From contig JAPPQG010000073.1 in assembly GCA_028816945.1 (NCBI GenBank), forward strand, positions 1 to 6,330: 6,330 nt of DNA, written 5' to 3'. A program made the translations under genes and the position numbers. Position 1 is the stretch's first letter; every line of letters begins with the position of its first letter. The stretch comes from Alphaproteobacteria bacterium (GTDB taxonomy: Bacteria > Pseudomonadota > Alphaproteobacteria > RS24). Under the pieces are notes generated by a model that did no database searches, was not told where the DNA came from, and was given only the letters and a program-made list of their open reading frames with translations. This document shows, piece by piece, positions 1 through 6,330 of this stretch.

Positions 1-19
1 GCTCTAAAATAAGTGCTAC

Positions 20-550
20 ATGAATACGTTCAAAAAATTCGCCGCCCTCATTGATGAACTCAACGCGCTTATTCTCCGCCTTGTCGCATGGCTAACCATT
101 TTTATGGTGCTGGTGCAGTTTTTTGTCGTCATTATGCGTTATGCGTTCGGCACAGGATCCGTGCAATTACAAGAGAGCATTATTTATATGCATGGGGTTT
201 TATTTATGATGGCGGCCGCTGGCACATTACTTGCGGATGCGCATGTCCGTGTCGATATTTTCTACCGCCAATTAACAGATCGCAAAAAAGCATGGGTCAA
301 TTTGCTTGGCACATTTTTATTCCTATTACCTTTTTGCTTTTTAATTATCTATACCGCATGGGATTATGTCGCAAACTCATGGCAAACACTTGAAGGATCA
401 CGGGAGACAAGCGGTATTCAAGCCGTTTATTTGCTGAAAACAATTATCCCGCTTGCGGCTTTATTGGTTGGCTTACAAGGCTGTTCGCAAGCCATAAAAG
501 CATTTATCCTATTGTGGCCGCCAACTAGCACAGCACAAAGAGACAGATAA
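20..550 (+). CDS. TRAP transporter small permease subunit (DctQ family)
   Basis: This 176-residue integral membrane protein is the small subunit of a tripartite ATP-independent periplasmic (TRAP) transporter. The small subunit pairs with the large permease in the inner membrane and helps couple solute uptake to an ion gradient. Four hydrophobic segments are visible, at about residues 17-39, 53-73, 91-112 and 137-155, the usual DctQ topology. Family-like stretches are the QLQES segment before helix 2 (49-53), HVRVDIFYR after it (75-83), and SGIQAVYLLK leading into helix 4 (131-140). This style is familiar from small subunits that partner long DctM proteins, such as keto-acid or mannitol/chloroaromatic-type systems. 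The ATG at 20 gives a normal DctQ N-terminus, but no strong Shine-Dalgarno is seen in the 19 bases before it. Its stop codon overlaps the next gene's start. The substrate cannot be read from this subunit. Confidence 0.93.
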   Translation: MNTFKKFAALIDELNALILRLVAWLTIFMVLVQFFVVIMRYAFGTGSVQLQESIIYMHGVLFMMAAAGTLLADAHVRVDIFYRQLTDRKKAWVNLLGTFLFLLPFCFLIIYTAWDYVANSWQTLEGSRETSGIQAVYLLKTIIPLAALLVGLQGCSQAIKAFILLWPPTSTAQRDR

Positions 551-2097
551 TGGAATTTATGGCCCTTTCTATGTTTGCGGTTGCTTGTGTGTTTCTCATT
601 ACAGGCTTTCCAGTGGCTTTCACTTTAAGCGGTGTTGCTTTGCTATTTGCTTTGCTTGGCATGGCATTGGGTATGTTTGATTATGGGTTTTTGCTTGCCC
701 TGCCACAGCGCATTTACGGGACAATGCGTAATGAAGTGCTAATCGCTGTGCCATTATTTATTTTCATGGGGACAATGTTAGAGCGCTCGCGCATTGCCGA
801 AGATTTATTAGAAAATATGGGGCTATTATTTGGCAAAATGCGCGGCGGGCTTGGCATTTCAGTTATTCTTGTTGGGGCTTTATTAGCCGCTTCAACGGGC
901 ATTGTGGGAGCAACTGTTGTGACTATGGGGCTATTATCTTTGCCTACCATGTTAAAGAATGGCTATTCGCCCTCATTAGCGGCAGGGTCAATTAGTGCGG
1001 CTGGCACGCTTGGGCAAATTATCCCGCCCTCTATTGTGCTTATTTTGCTAGGCGATGTTATTGCCAATGCCTATCAAAAAGCGCAATTAGAAATGGGTAT
1101 TTTTGCGCCTGACACAGTATCGGTTGGCGAATTATTTGCCGGCGCTTTACTGCCGGGCTTATTACTCGTTGGCGTCTATATTTTATATCAATTTGGGTTA
1201 GCCTTTTTCCGCCCCGACACATCGCCCGCCATGCAAAGCACAAAACATATTGGCATACAGCAAATCATCAAAACCCTCCTCCCACCTATTGCCCTTATTA
1301 TTGCCGTGCTTGGCTCAATTCTAACAGGTATCACAACACCCACAGAGGCCGCCGCGATTGGCGCGATTGGCGCGCTTTTATTAGCGGGCGAACGGCTACA
1401 TAATGGCTCTAAACGCGTGCGGCTTGCCGCGCTTGCATTCATTGGGCTGATTATTTTAGCCAATTTTTTTGACTTACGCATGAATATAGAAATGATTAGC
1501 CTCACCAATCGGCTTGCCATTGCGGCCGCCCTGCTCGCTTGTGGGCTTATCATATTGGGGCTAGGGTTAAGCCTGCGCCGCACCTATCAAGCAGGCATAT
1601 TGCGTGAGGTGATGGAAACCACAGCCCGCATTACCTCTATGGTGTTTATTATTTTAATTGGCGCGGCTCTATTTAGCCTTGTCTTTCGGGGCTTGGAGGG
1701 CGATGTGTTGGTGCAAGAATTATTAGTTAATCTGCCCGGGGGTGCGGTGACTGTTATGGTGATTGTCATGCTGATTATGTTTTTGCTTGGCTTTTTTCTG
1801 GATTTTATTGAAATTATTTTTGTTGTTGTGCCGATTGTCGCCCCCATTTTATTACAATTAGGATTTGACCCTGTCTGGCTTGGCGTGATGATGGCTATCA
1901 ATTTACAAACCTCTTTTCTCACCCCGCCCTTTGGCTTTGCTTTATTTTATTTGCGTGGCGTCGCACCCGAACAAGTGCAAACAAGCGCAATCTATAAGGG
2001 CGTTATTCCCTTTGTCTTTATTCAAATTATTATGTTGGTGATGCTTGCCCTATTCCCAACAATGGCAACTTGGTTTCCACAGTTTATTTTTAATTGA
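550..2097 (+). CDS. TRAP transporter large permease subunit (DctM family)
   Basis: This 515-residue polytopic inner-membrane protein forms the transport channel of the TRAP system and works with the preceding small subunit and an unseen periplasmic solute-binding protein. DctM hallmarks are present: RNEVLIAVPLFIFMG (60-74), AAGTLGQIIPPSI (150-162), GITTPTEAAAIGAIGAL (260-276) and NLQTSFLTPPFGFALFYL (451-468). The protein is longer than the roughly 425-residue DctM type. The extra length is mainly a central stretch at about 283-345 with two more hydrophobic segments (about 291-306 and 321-341), typical of the long subfamily. The ATG at 550 overlaps the upstream TAA as TAATG, with a purine-rich AAAGAGAC at 537-544 as a plausible ribosome site, so translation is probably coupled. 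The reading frame is intact. It ends 20 bp from the convergent parC stop. Family assignment is sure; the substrate is unknown. Confidence 0.95.
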   Translation: MEFMALSMFAVACVFLITGFPVAFTLSGVALLFALLGMALGMFDYGFLLALPQRIYGTMRNEVLIAVPLFIFMGTMLERSRIAEDLLENMGLLFGKMRGGLGISVILVGALLAASTGIVGATVVTMGLLSLPTMLKNGYSPSLAAGSISAAGTLGQIIPPSIVLILLGDVIANAYQKAQLEMGIFAPDTVSVGELFAGALLPGLLLVGVYILYQFGLAFFRPDTSPAMQSTKHIGIQQIIKTLLPPIALIIAVLGSILTGITTPTEAAAIGAIGALLLAGERLHNGSKRVRLAALAFIGLIILANFFDLRMNIEMISLTNRLAIAAALLACGLIILGLGLSLRRTYQAGILREVMETTARITSMVFIILIGAALFSLVFRGLEGDVLVQELLVNLPGGAVTVMVIVMLIMFLLGFFLDFIEIIFVVVPIVAPILLQLGFDPVWLGVMMAINLQTSFLTPPFGFALFYLRGVAPEQVQTSAIYKGVIPFVFIQIIMLVMLALFPTMATWFPQFIFN

Positions 2098-2117
2098 TTG
2101 ATAATCTATGGCGAACC
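2098..2117. other. Convergent 20-bp junction between the TRAP permease and parC
   Basis: Only 20 bases separate the TGA of the large permease gene from the TAA of parC on the opposite strand. I see no inverted repeat followed by a T-run here or in the adjoining gene ends, so no intrinsic terminator can be placed. Transcripts from the two sides probably overlap at their 3' ends or end by a factor-dependent mechanism; that part is inference. Confidence 0.7.
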
Positions 2118-4445
2118 TTACAAGCGGTTTGGGAAAACAAGCCCTAGCCCGTCTCTTGGGAATCCTTTTGGTTTGATACGCCCCGTCTGCGCGCGCTTGC
2201 CTTGCCAATTTTTTAACTCTGCCACTGTAAATGTTTGCGTGCGGCCTGCTTGGCTACGCATTTCTAAACCCTGTTTGCTGTCATAAGTATGCAATGCGGC
2301 CAATTCGCCCTTTTGATAATTTTGCAAACGCACACCCTTGCCGCGCGCCATTTCAGGTAATTCAGCAAGTGGAAAACATAATAATTTTTTATTTTTGCCT
2401 AACACAGCCACCCTATCGCCAAGCACAGGCGCACAAACGGCCGCTTTATCGGGGGTTTTGACATTCAAAATCTGCTTACCTGCCCTACGGCTACTCAATA
2501 ATTCGCTTTCTGGCACAATAAAGCCATACCCTGTTTTTGAGGCGACTAATAATTTCCGCTCTTCTTGATAGGTGAAAATTTCAACAATGTTGTCCTCTGC
2601 GGCAAGGTCAATCATCAGGCTTAATGGTTCGCCAAGCCCCCGCCCGCCCGGCAATTTTGCTATGTCTAATGTATAGGCGCGGCCATTTGTTGCAAATAAT
2701 ATAAGCTTATCTGTTGTTTGCGCATGCAATATGAATTTGCCTGCATCCCCTGTTTTATATTTTAACCCTTTGCCATTTTCAATATGGCTTTTAGCGGCTC
2801 TTATCCATCCCTTTTGCGAACAAATTATTGTCACAGGTTCTTTTTCAATAAAAATATCTAGCGGGGCTTCTTCCTCCCCAATAATTTCAGCAAATTGTGT
2901 ACGCCGTTTGCCAAGCCCTTCTTTTGCATGATAGGTTTTTTTCAATGCTTTTATGTCAGTGGCAATGGATTGCCATTGCAATTTGTCAGACGCTAATAAA
3001 GCTTTTAGGTTTTTGCGTTCGCTTTTTAATTTTTTATACTCATCGCGAATGGCTGTCTCTTCCAATTTTCGCAAGGCACGCAAGCGCATATTGAGAATGG
3101 CTTCGGCCTGTATCTCACTTAATTTGAATGTTTTCACTATCACAGGCTTTGGCTCATCTTTGGTACGGATAATGCGAATAAGTTTATTCAAATTGAGAAA
3201 AGCAATGAGATAGCCATCGAGAATTTCTAGCCTTATATTGATTTTAGCAAGCCGCGCTTTGCTCTTGCGCACAAGCACAATTTTACGATGGTCGAGCCAT
3301 TCCAACAATAAGGCGCGCAAGTCCAAAACCCCCGGCACGCCCTGCCCGTTTAGCACATTCAAATTGACTGAATAACGCGTTTCAAGGTCTGTCTTGCGGA
3401 ACAGGCTTGCCATGACTTGTTCGGCTACAAGATTTTTTGACTTCGGCACAAGCACAAGCCGTATATCCTCTGCGCTTTCATCTCGAATATCATCTAATTG
3501 GGGCAGGTTTTTGGCTTGCATGAGTTCGGCCATTTTCTCAATAAGGCGGGTTTTCTGCACTTGATAGGGAATTTCTGTAATAACAATTTGCCATTGCCCG
3601 CGCTCTATCTCCTCTATCTCATAGCGCGCCCGCAAGCGAATTGTCCCACGCCCTGTCTTATATGTCTCCTCTATGCTCTCAGCTGGTTCGACAATCACAC
3701 CACCCGTTGGGAAATCGGGGCCTTTAACATATTCCATAAGTTTGCTAATGCGCGCCTTGCGGGCTTTGATAAGATGCAAAGCGGCACTGCATAATTCACC
3801 AATATTATGGGGCGGGATATTGGTTGCCATACCAACGGCAATGCCTGACGCACCATTGGCAAGCAAATTGGGAAAGGCAGCGGGTAGAATAATCGGCTCT
3901 TCATCCTCATTGTCATAAGTGGCGCGAAAATCAACCGTATCATTTTGAATATCTTGCAAAAGCAGGCGCGCAATGGGCGTCATACGGGCTTCGGTATAAC
4001 GCATAGCGGCCGCACTATCACCATCTACATTGCCAAAATTACCCTGTCCATCGACAAGTGGATAGCGCACAGCAAAATCTTGCGCCAAACGCACAAGCGC
4101 ATCATAAACAGACTGGTCGCCATGCGGATGAAAACGCCCAATCACATCGCCCACCACACGCGCGCATTTCTTAAACCCCTGCGCGGGGTCAAGATTCATT
4201 TGATACATAGCATAAAGCAAGCGGCGATGGACGGGCTTTAAGCCATCGCGTGCATCGGGCAAGGCACGATTGGTAATAGTCGATAAGGCATAAGCAAGAT
4301 AACGGCTTTCTAGTGCATCGCGCAATTTTATATGTTCGGTGCTTTCGCCCGCTTCTGCCTGCTTGACTTTTGCCTGTTTAGCTTTCGTCTTGGCTTTTAC
4401 CTGCTTGGCTTTCGTTTTGGCTTTTGACTGTTTAGCTTTACTCAT
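2118..4445 (-). CDS. parC: DNA topoisomerase IV subunit A (ParC)
   Basis: This is the 775-residue breakage-rejoining subunit of topoisomerase IV, which with ParE decatenates daughter chromosomes. The winged-helix/tower region (about 38-500) carries ALPDARDGLKPVHRRLLYAM (61-80), HPHGD (106-110) and the active-site Arg149-Tyr150 in AAMRYTEARM. It also has GIAVGMATNIPPHN (201-214) and LPQLDDIRDES (314-324), a ParC-style stretch. The C-terminal pinwheel (about 535-755) lacks a canonical GyrA box, supporting ParC over GyrA; the closest match is GGRGLGEP (600-607). The end, WQGKRAQTGRIKPKGFPR, resembles alphaproteobacterial ParC. Residues 1-35 are a Lys/Ala/Gln-rich repeat absent from typical ParC. 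The start is firm: an in-frame TAG lies 12 bases upstream (4455-4457), no ATG, GTG or TTG codon occurs in the rest of the extension, and the next Met is residue 80 inside the conserved core. No strong Shine-Dalgarno is seen. It follows recO by 45 bp. Confidence 0.97.
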   Translation of the reverse strand: MSKAKQSKAKTKAKQVKAKTKAKQAKVKQAEAGESTEHIKLRDALESRYLAYALSTITNRALPDARDGLKPVHRRLLYAMYQMNLDPAQGFKKCARVVGDVIGRFHPHGDQSVYDALVRLAQDFAVRYPLVDGQGNFGNVDGDSAAAMRYTEARMTPIARLLLQDIQNDTVDFRATYDNEDEEPIILPAAFPNLLANGASGIAVGMATNIPPHNIGELCSAALHLIKARKARISKLMEYVKGPDFPTGGVIVEPAESIEETYKTGRGTIRLRARYEIEEIERGQWQIVITEIPYQVQKTRLIEKMAELMQAKNLPQLDDIRDESAEDIRLVLVPKSKNLVAEQVMASLFRKTDLETRYSVNLNVLNGQGVPGVLDLRALLLEWLDHRKIVLVRKSKARLAKINIRLEILDGYLIAFLNLNKLIRIIRTKDEPKPVIVKTFKLSEIQAEAILNMRLRALRKLEETAIRDEYKKLKSERKNLKALLASDKLQWQSIATDIKALKKTYHAKEGLGKRRTQFAEIIGEEEAPLDIFIEKEPVTIICSQKGWIRAAKSHIENGKGLKYKTGDAGKFILHAQTTDKLILFATNGRAYTLDIAKLPGGRGLGEPLSLMIDLAAEDNIVEIFTYQEERKLLVASKTGYGFIVPESELLSSRRAGKQILNVKTPDKAAVCAPVLGDRVAVLGKNKKLLCFPLAELPEMARGKGVRLQNYQKGELAALHTYDSKQGLEMRSQAGRTQTFTVAELKNWQGKRAQTGRIKPKGFPRDGLGLVFPNRL
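4356..4439 (-). repeat. 27-bp in-frame tandem repeat in the parC 5' end
   Basis: On the minus strand, two nearly identical 27-bp units (4398-4424 and 4371-4397) encode KAKTKAKQV and KAKTKAKQA. They are flanked by 15-bp partial units encoding KAKQS (residues 3-7) and KVKQA (26-30). The units differ mainly at third codon positions and at the last residue. The result is a basic, low-complexity N-terminal extension on ParC. It is in frame and bounded by the real start codon, so it should be translated. Confidence 0.9.
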
Positions 4446-4490
4446 AAATCGGCTCTATCCATAATTGCTCTATTTACATATGCGCCCGTT
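4446..4490 (-). other. 45-bp recO-parC intergenic spacer
   Basis: This short gap lies between the recO stop and the parC start. I find no convincing promoter pair, hairpin or strong Shine-Dalgarno in it; the best purine run is GGATAGAG, about 9 bases before the ATG. It contains an in-frame TAG at 4455-4457 that fixes the parC start. Co-transcription with recO is the simplest reading. Confidence 0.5.
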
Positions 4491-5252
4491 TTATTTTGGC
4501 GTGCTGTTTATAGCAGATTCGTTTTCGGCAAGTGGTAAATCTCGTTCTAGCAAATTAAGCATACGGGCGCGGGCTTCGGGGAGTTCCTTCTCTAAATGCG
4601 CAAATAGCCTAGTTTGCAGAAAATGCCCTGTGACAGCAAAGCCATTATGGATATGGGCGGGCGTGGCCTCTGCCATTGGATTGAGGAAAAAGGGCGGTAG
4701 GGAGTAGAGTTTTTTAATATAGGGTTCAGCCGCCTGTGCCGATACAGCGCGGCCCGAACGAGGCGAAATATGGGTTAGATTATCGCTCGTGCCATTCACC
4801 GCACAATTAGATAAATCCAGCCCAAAGCCCATTTCTTCTAGCAAAGCCAATTCAAAGCGAACAAAAATCGGCCAAATCGTGCTGTCGCCTAATTCGTCTA
4901 AAACCGCCTCAAATATGGTTGTCAGTTTCGGATAGGGATGGCGTTCGGGCAAAATACGCACCAAAGCGCAAGCCGTCATTAAGGCTGATAAATGCAATGG
5001 GTCATGCATGGCAAGAGCGGCGCGCGCTTTAAGCGGCTCAATGGTAAATGTGCCTAAATGTTCGGACAGGCGCGCCCGCCAGTTCGCCTTTACCCGATTG
5101 CCAATTTGTAGCACAGGGCGCATGGTGCGTCCCGTGCCACCGCGCACAAAGCCAACAAAACGCCCCTGTTCTTTTGCCAAGACTTCGATAATCGCGCCAT
5201 TTTCCCCATGCGCACGCACGGATAAAAGACTTGCCTCAGCTGTCCAGTCCAT
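4491..5252 (-). CDS. recO: DNA repair protein RecO
   Basis: This 253-residue protein is the RecO mediator, which acts with RecR (and RecF) to load RecA onto SSB-coated single-stranded DNA and anneals complementary strands. The N-terminal OB-fold covers about residues 1-80 and includes the family-like LSVRAHGENGAIIEVLAKEQG (10-30), FVRGGTGRTMRPVLQIGN (35-52) and WRARLSEHLGTF (58-69). A helical C-terminal domain follows, with FELALLEEMGFGLDLSNCAVNG (133-154) and ISPRSGRAVS (162-171). Only two cysteines (95 and 150) are present, so the four-Cys zinc site known from some RecO proteins is absent. Length is normal. The ATG at 5252 fits the family N-terminus (MDW, like alphaproteobacterial ME/DW starts). 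The first 17 bases overlap the 3' end of era, implying coupled translation; only a weak GGGCAGG precedes the start. Confidence 0.95.
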   Translation of the reverse strand: MDWTAEASLLSVRAHGENGAIIEVLAKEQGRFVGFVRGGTGRTMRPVLQIGNRVKANWRARLSEHLGTFTIEPLKARAALAMHDPLHLSALMTACALVRILPERHPYPKLTTIFEAVLDELGDSTIWPIFVRFELALLEEMGFGLDLSNCAVNGTSDNLTHISPRSGRAVSAQAAEPYIKKLYSLPPFFLNPMAEATPAHIHNGFAVTGHFLQTRLFAHLEKELPEARARMLNLLERDLPLAENESAINSTPK

Positions 5253-6324
5253 TTTGCCTGCCCGTTTTATTGCTTGTTTTAGTGCCTGCTTGCTTACCTA
5301 TTGGCCTGCCCGTTTTATTGTCTGCCTGCTTATCTATTTGTTTGCCTGTTTGGGGACCCATATGGTGGGTGCTAAAATCAATCCCCATCATGCGATAACG
5401 CTCTCTATCCTCAATCCAATTATCGCGCACTTTGACAAATAAAAAGAGATGCGTTTTATGGTTAAATAATTTTTCCATATCGGCGCGCGCCTGTGTGCCA
5501 ATTTCCTTAATGGCGCGCCCGCCTTTGCCAAGCACAATTGCCTTTTGGCTCGCACGGCGCACATAAATAACTTGCTCTATCCGCACACTGCCATCTTTTT
5601 GCTTTTGCCAATTTTCTGTTTCAACCGTGAGCGCATAAGGCAATTCTTGGTGCAGACGCAAAAATAATTTCTCCCGTGTAATTTCTGCCGCTAATAAGCG
5701 GGAGGGTATATCAGCAACTATATCTTTTGGATAATGCCATACACCTTGTGGTACAAGCGCCGCCAAACAATCTGCCAATGCCTCAACCCCATTGCCATGC
5801 AAAGCAGAAATCATAAAAGTCTCCTTAAAAGCCACGCGTTCATTAAACCGTGCCGCTATTTCTAATAGAGTCGTGCGCTTGACCTTATCTATTTTATTTA
5901 ACACAAGAATAAGGGGCTTTTTAATATGCTTTACACCTTCTAGCACAAATTCTGTTTCATCTATCATGTGGCTCGCCGCCATCGCATGGCTCGCAGCCAT
6001 CGTATGGCTTGCGTCTAATAGGACAATAATCGCGTCAGCCTGTGCGGCGGCGGCCCATGCTTCCTGTACCATGGTTTTATCAAGCAGTTTCTGCCCGTTA
6101 AATATGCCGGGCGTATCGATAAGCACAAATTGCGATTGGCCATGCATGGCAATAGCAAGCAAGCGGGCGCGGGTCGTTTGCACTTTATGCGTGACAATCG
6201 CTACTTTTTGTTTGACGAGCGCATTGGTAAGGGTTGATTTGCCGACATTTGGCGCGCCAATAATAGCAATAAAGCCGAATCTTGTTGGCGGTGCTTTTGT
6301 CTCATTTAACTGCGTTTTAGACAT
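5236..6324 (-). CDS. era: GTPase Era with a repeat insertion and a repeat-rich C-terminal tail
   Basis: Era is an essential GTPase that binds the 3' end of 16S rRNA and assists 30S subunit assembly. The G domain shows G1 GAPNVGKS (23-30), the switch I segment VQTTRARLLAI (48-58), G3 DTPG (70-73), G4 NKID (143-146) and G5 SAL (173-175). The KH domain (about 205-317) carries PSRLLAAEITREKLFLRLHQELPY (207-230), the RNA-binding loop GKGGRAIKEIG (266-276) and the end motif VKVRDNWIEDRERYRMMG (297-314). At 362 residues it is about 60 longer than the usual 300. Two additions explain most of this: a six-residue repeat at 105-120 and a tail after about 318. The tail has eight basic and three acidic residues. 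The ATG at 6324 leaves only six bases upstream, so its ribosome site and any upstream gene (rnc is a common neighbour) lie outside. The last 17 bases overlap recO. Confidence 0.96.
   Translation of the reverse strand: MSKTQLNETKAPPTRFGFIAIIGAPNVGKSTLTNALVKQKVAIVTHKVQTTRARLLAIAMHGQSQFVLIDTPGIFNGQKLLDKTMVQEAWAAAAQADAIIVLLDASHTMAASHAMAASHMIDETEFVLEGVKHIKKPLILVLNKIDKVKRTTLLEIAARFNERVAFKETFMISALHGNGVEALADCLAALVPQGVWHYPKDIVADIPSRLLAAEITREKLFLRLHQELPYALTVETENWQKQKDGSVRIEQVIYVRRASQKAIVLGKGGRAIKEIGTQARADMEKLFNHKTHLFLFVKVRDNWIEDRERYRMMGIDFSTHHMGPQTGKQIDKQADNKTGRPIGKQAGTKTSNKTGRQNGLDS
5256..5351 (-). repeat. 48-bp tandem repeat in the era 3' end, next to the recO start
   Basis: The 17-base string GCCTGCCCGTTTTATTG (plus strand) occurs exactly at 5256-5272 and 5304-5320, 48 bp apart. 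The segments between and after the copies are also similar (5284-5302 against 5322-5340). In era this gives NKTGR at residues 336-340 and 352-356, a 16-residue period within a Gly/Lys/Gln/Thr-rich tail. The copy nearest recO ends three bases before its ATG, so it forms that gene's translation-initiation region. Confidence 0.85.
5963..6016 (-). repeat. 18-bp tandem repeat (three units) inside the era G domain
   Basis: Three consecutive 18-bp units (5963-5980, 5981-5998, 5999-6016) share the pattern ATCxxxTGGCTxGCxxCx on the plus strand. They encode ASHTMA, ASHAMA and ASHM in Era (residues 105-120), directly after strand ADAIIVLLD and before the helix leading to NKID. From that strand to NKID this protein has 12 more residues than E. 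coli Era as I recall it, which equals two repeat units. Confidence 0.88.
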
Positions 6325-6330
6325 TATATT

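Noticed and set aside
1357..1378. A short duplication of ATTGGCGCG within the large permease gene.
   Set aside because: It encodes AIGAIGAL within the conserved TEAAAIGAIGAL motif of DctM, so protein constraint and codon choice explain it.
1188..1922. Two minus-strand open frames (131 and 111 codons) opposite the large permease gene.
   Set aside because: They are shadows of a confidently assigned DctM gene. Their composition is Ser/Arg/Ile-rich as expected from antisense membrane codons, with no recognisable motifs.
2098..2286. A 62-codon frame starting directly after the permease stop on the plus strand.
   Set aside because: It begins with TTG, lies antisense to the conserved ParC C-terminus and has no ribosome site or recognisable sequence.
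3498..4241. Several plus-strand open frames of 80-98 codons opposite parC.
   Set aside because: They overlap the conserved ParC catalytic region in antisense, have no domain-like sequence, and overlap each other in different frames.
5256..5351. Direct repeats that might suggest a CRISPR array or an attachment site.
   Set aside because: There are only two copies at 48 bp, coding and in frame, with similar rather than unique intervening sequence. No cas, integrase or tRNA gene is present.
5236..5358. A frameshift extending era past its normal end.
   Set aside because: The frame is continuous through the KH end motif and the tail repeats with a period divisible by three, which argues for real coding sequence rather than a shifted frame, though a lost stop codon cannot be excluded.
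5008..5442. A 144-codon plus-strand open frame with a Cys/Leu-rich hydrophobic stretch resembling membrane helices.
   Set aside because: It is antisense to recO and the era tail. The hydrophobic stretch is the complement of the Lys/Gln repeat codons, and there is no family resemblance.

Overview
The window holds five protein genes in two convergent blocks, densely packed. It looks like a piece of an alphaproteobacterial chromosome of moderate GC (roughly mid-40s percent by eye). The lineage call rests on the gene order era-recO-parC, on a RecO whose N-terminus and SGRAV region read like alphaproteobacterial RecO, and on a ParC with the HPHGDQ motif. I cannot assign a genus.

Plus strand, 20-2097: two translationally coupled genes (a TAATG stop/start overlap) encode the small (DctQ-type) and large (DctM-type) membrane subunits of a TRAP transporter. 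TRAP systems import organic acids and similar solutes using an ion gradient and a periplasmic binding protein. No binding-protein gene lies inside the window; it is probably just upstream of base 1. The large subunit is of the longer type, with an extra central membrane segment.

Minus strand, 6324-2118: era, recO and parC, read right to left. era (30S assembly GTPase) overlaps recO (recombinational repair) by 17 bp. parC (topoisomerase IV subunit A) follows after 45 bp. They are probably one transcript, entering from a gene beyond the right edge. The two blocks converge with only 20 bp between stop codons and no visible terminator hairpin.

There is no RNA gene, mobile element, CRISPR array or phage gene, and no new multi-gene system that I can support. 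The unusual part is three in-frame tandem repeats in the housekeeping block: an 18-bp repeat inside the Era G domain, a 48-bp repeat in an Era C-terminal tail that runs into the recO start, and a 27-bp repeat encoding a Lys-rich N-terminal extension of ParC. These add low-complexity protein sequence to otherwise conserved essential proteins.
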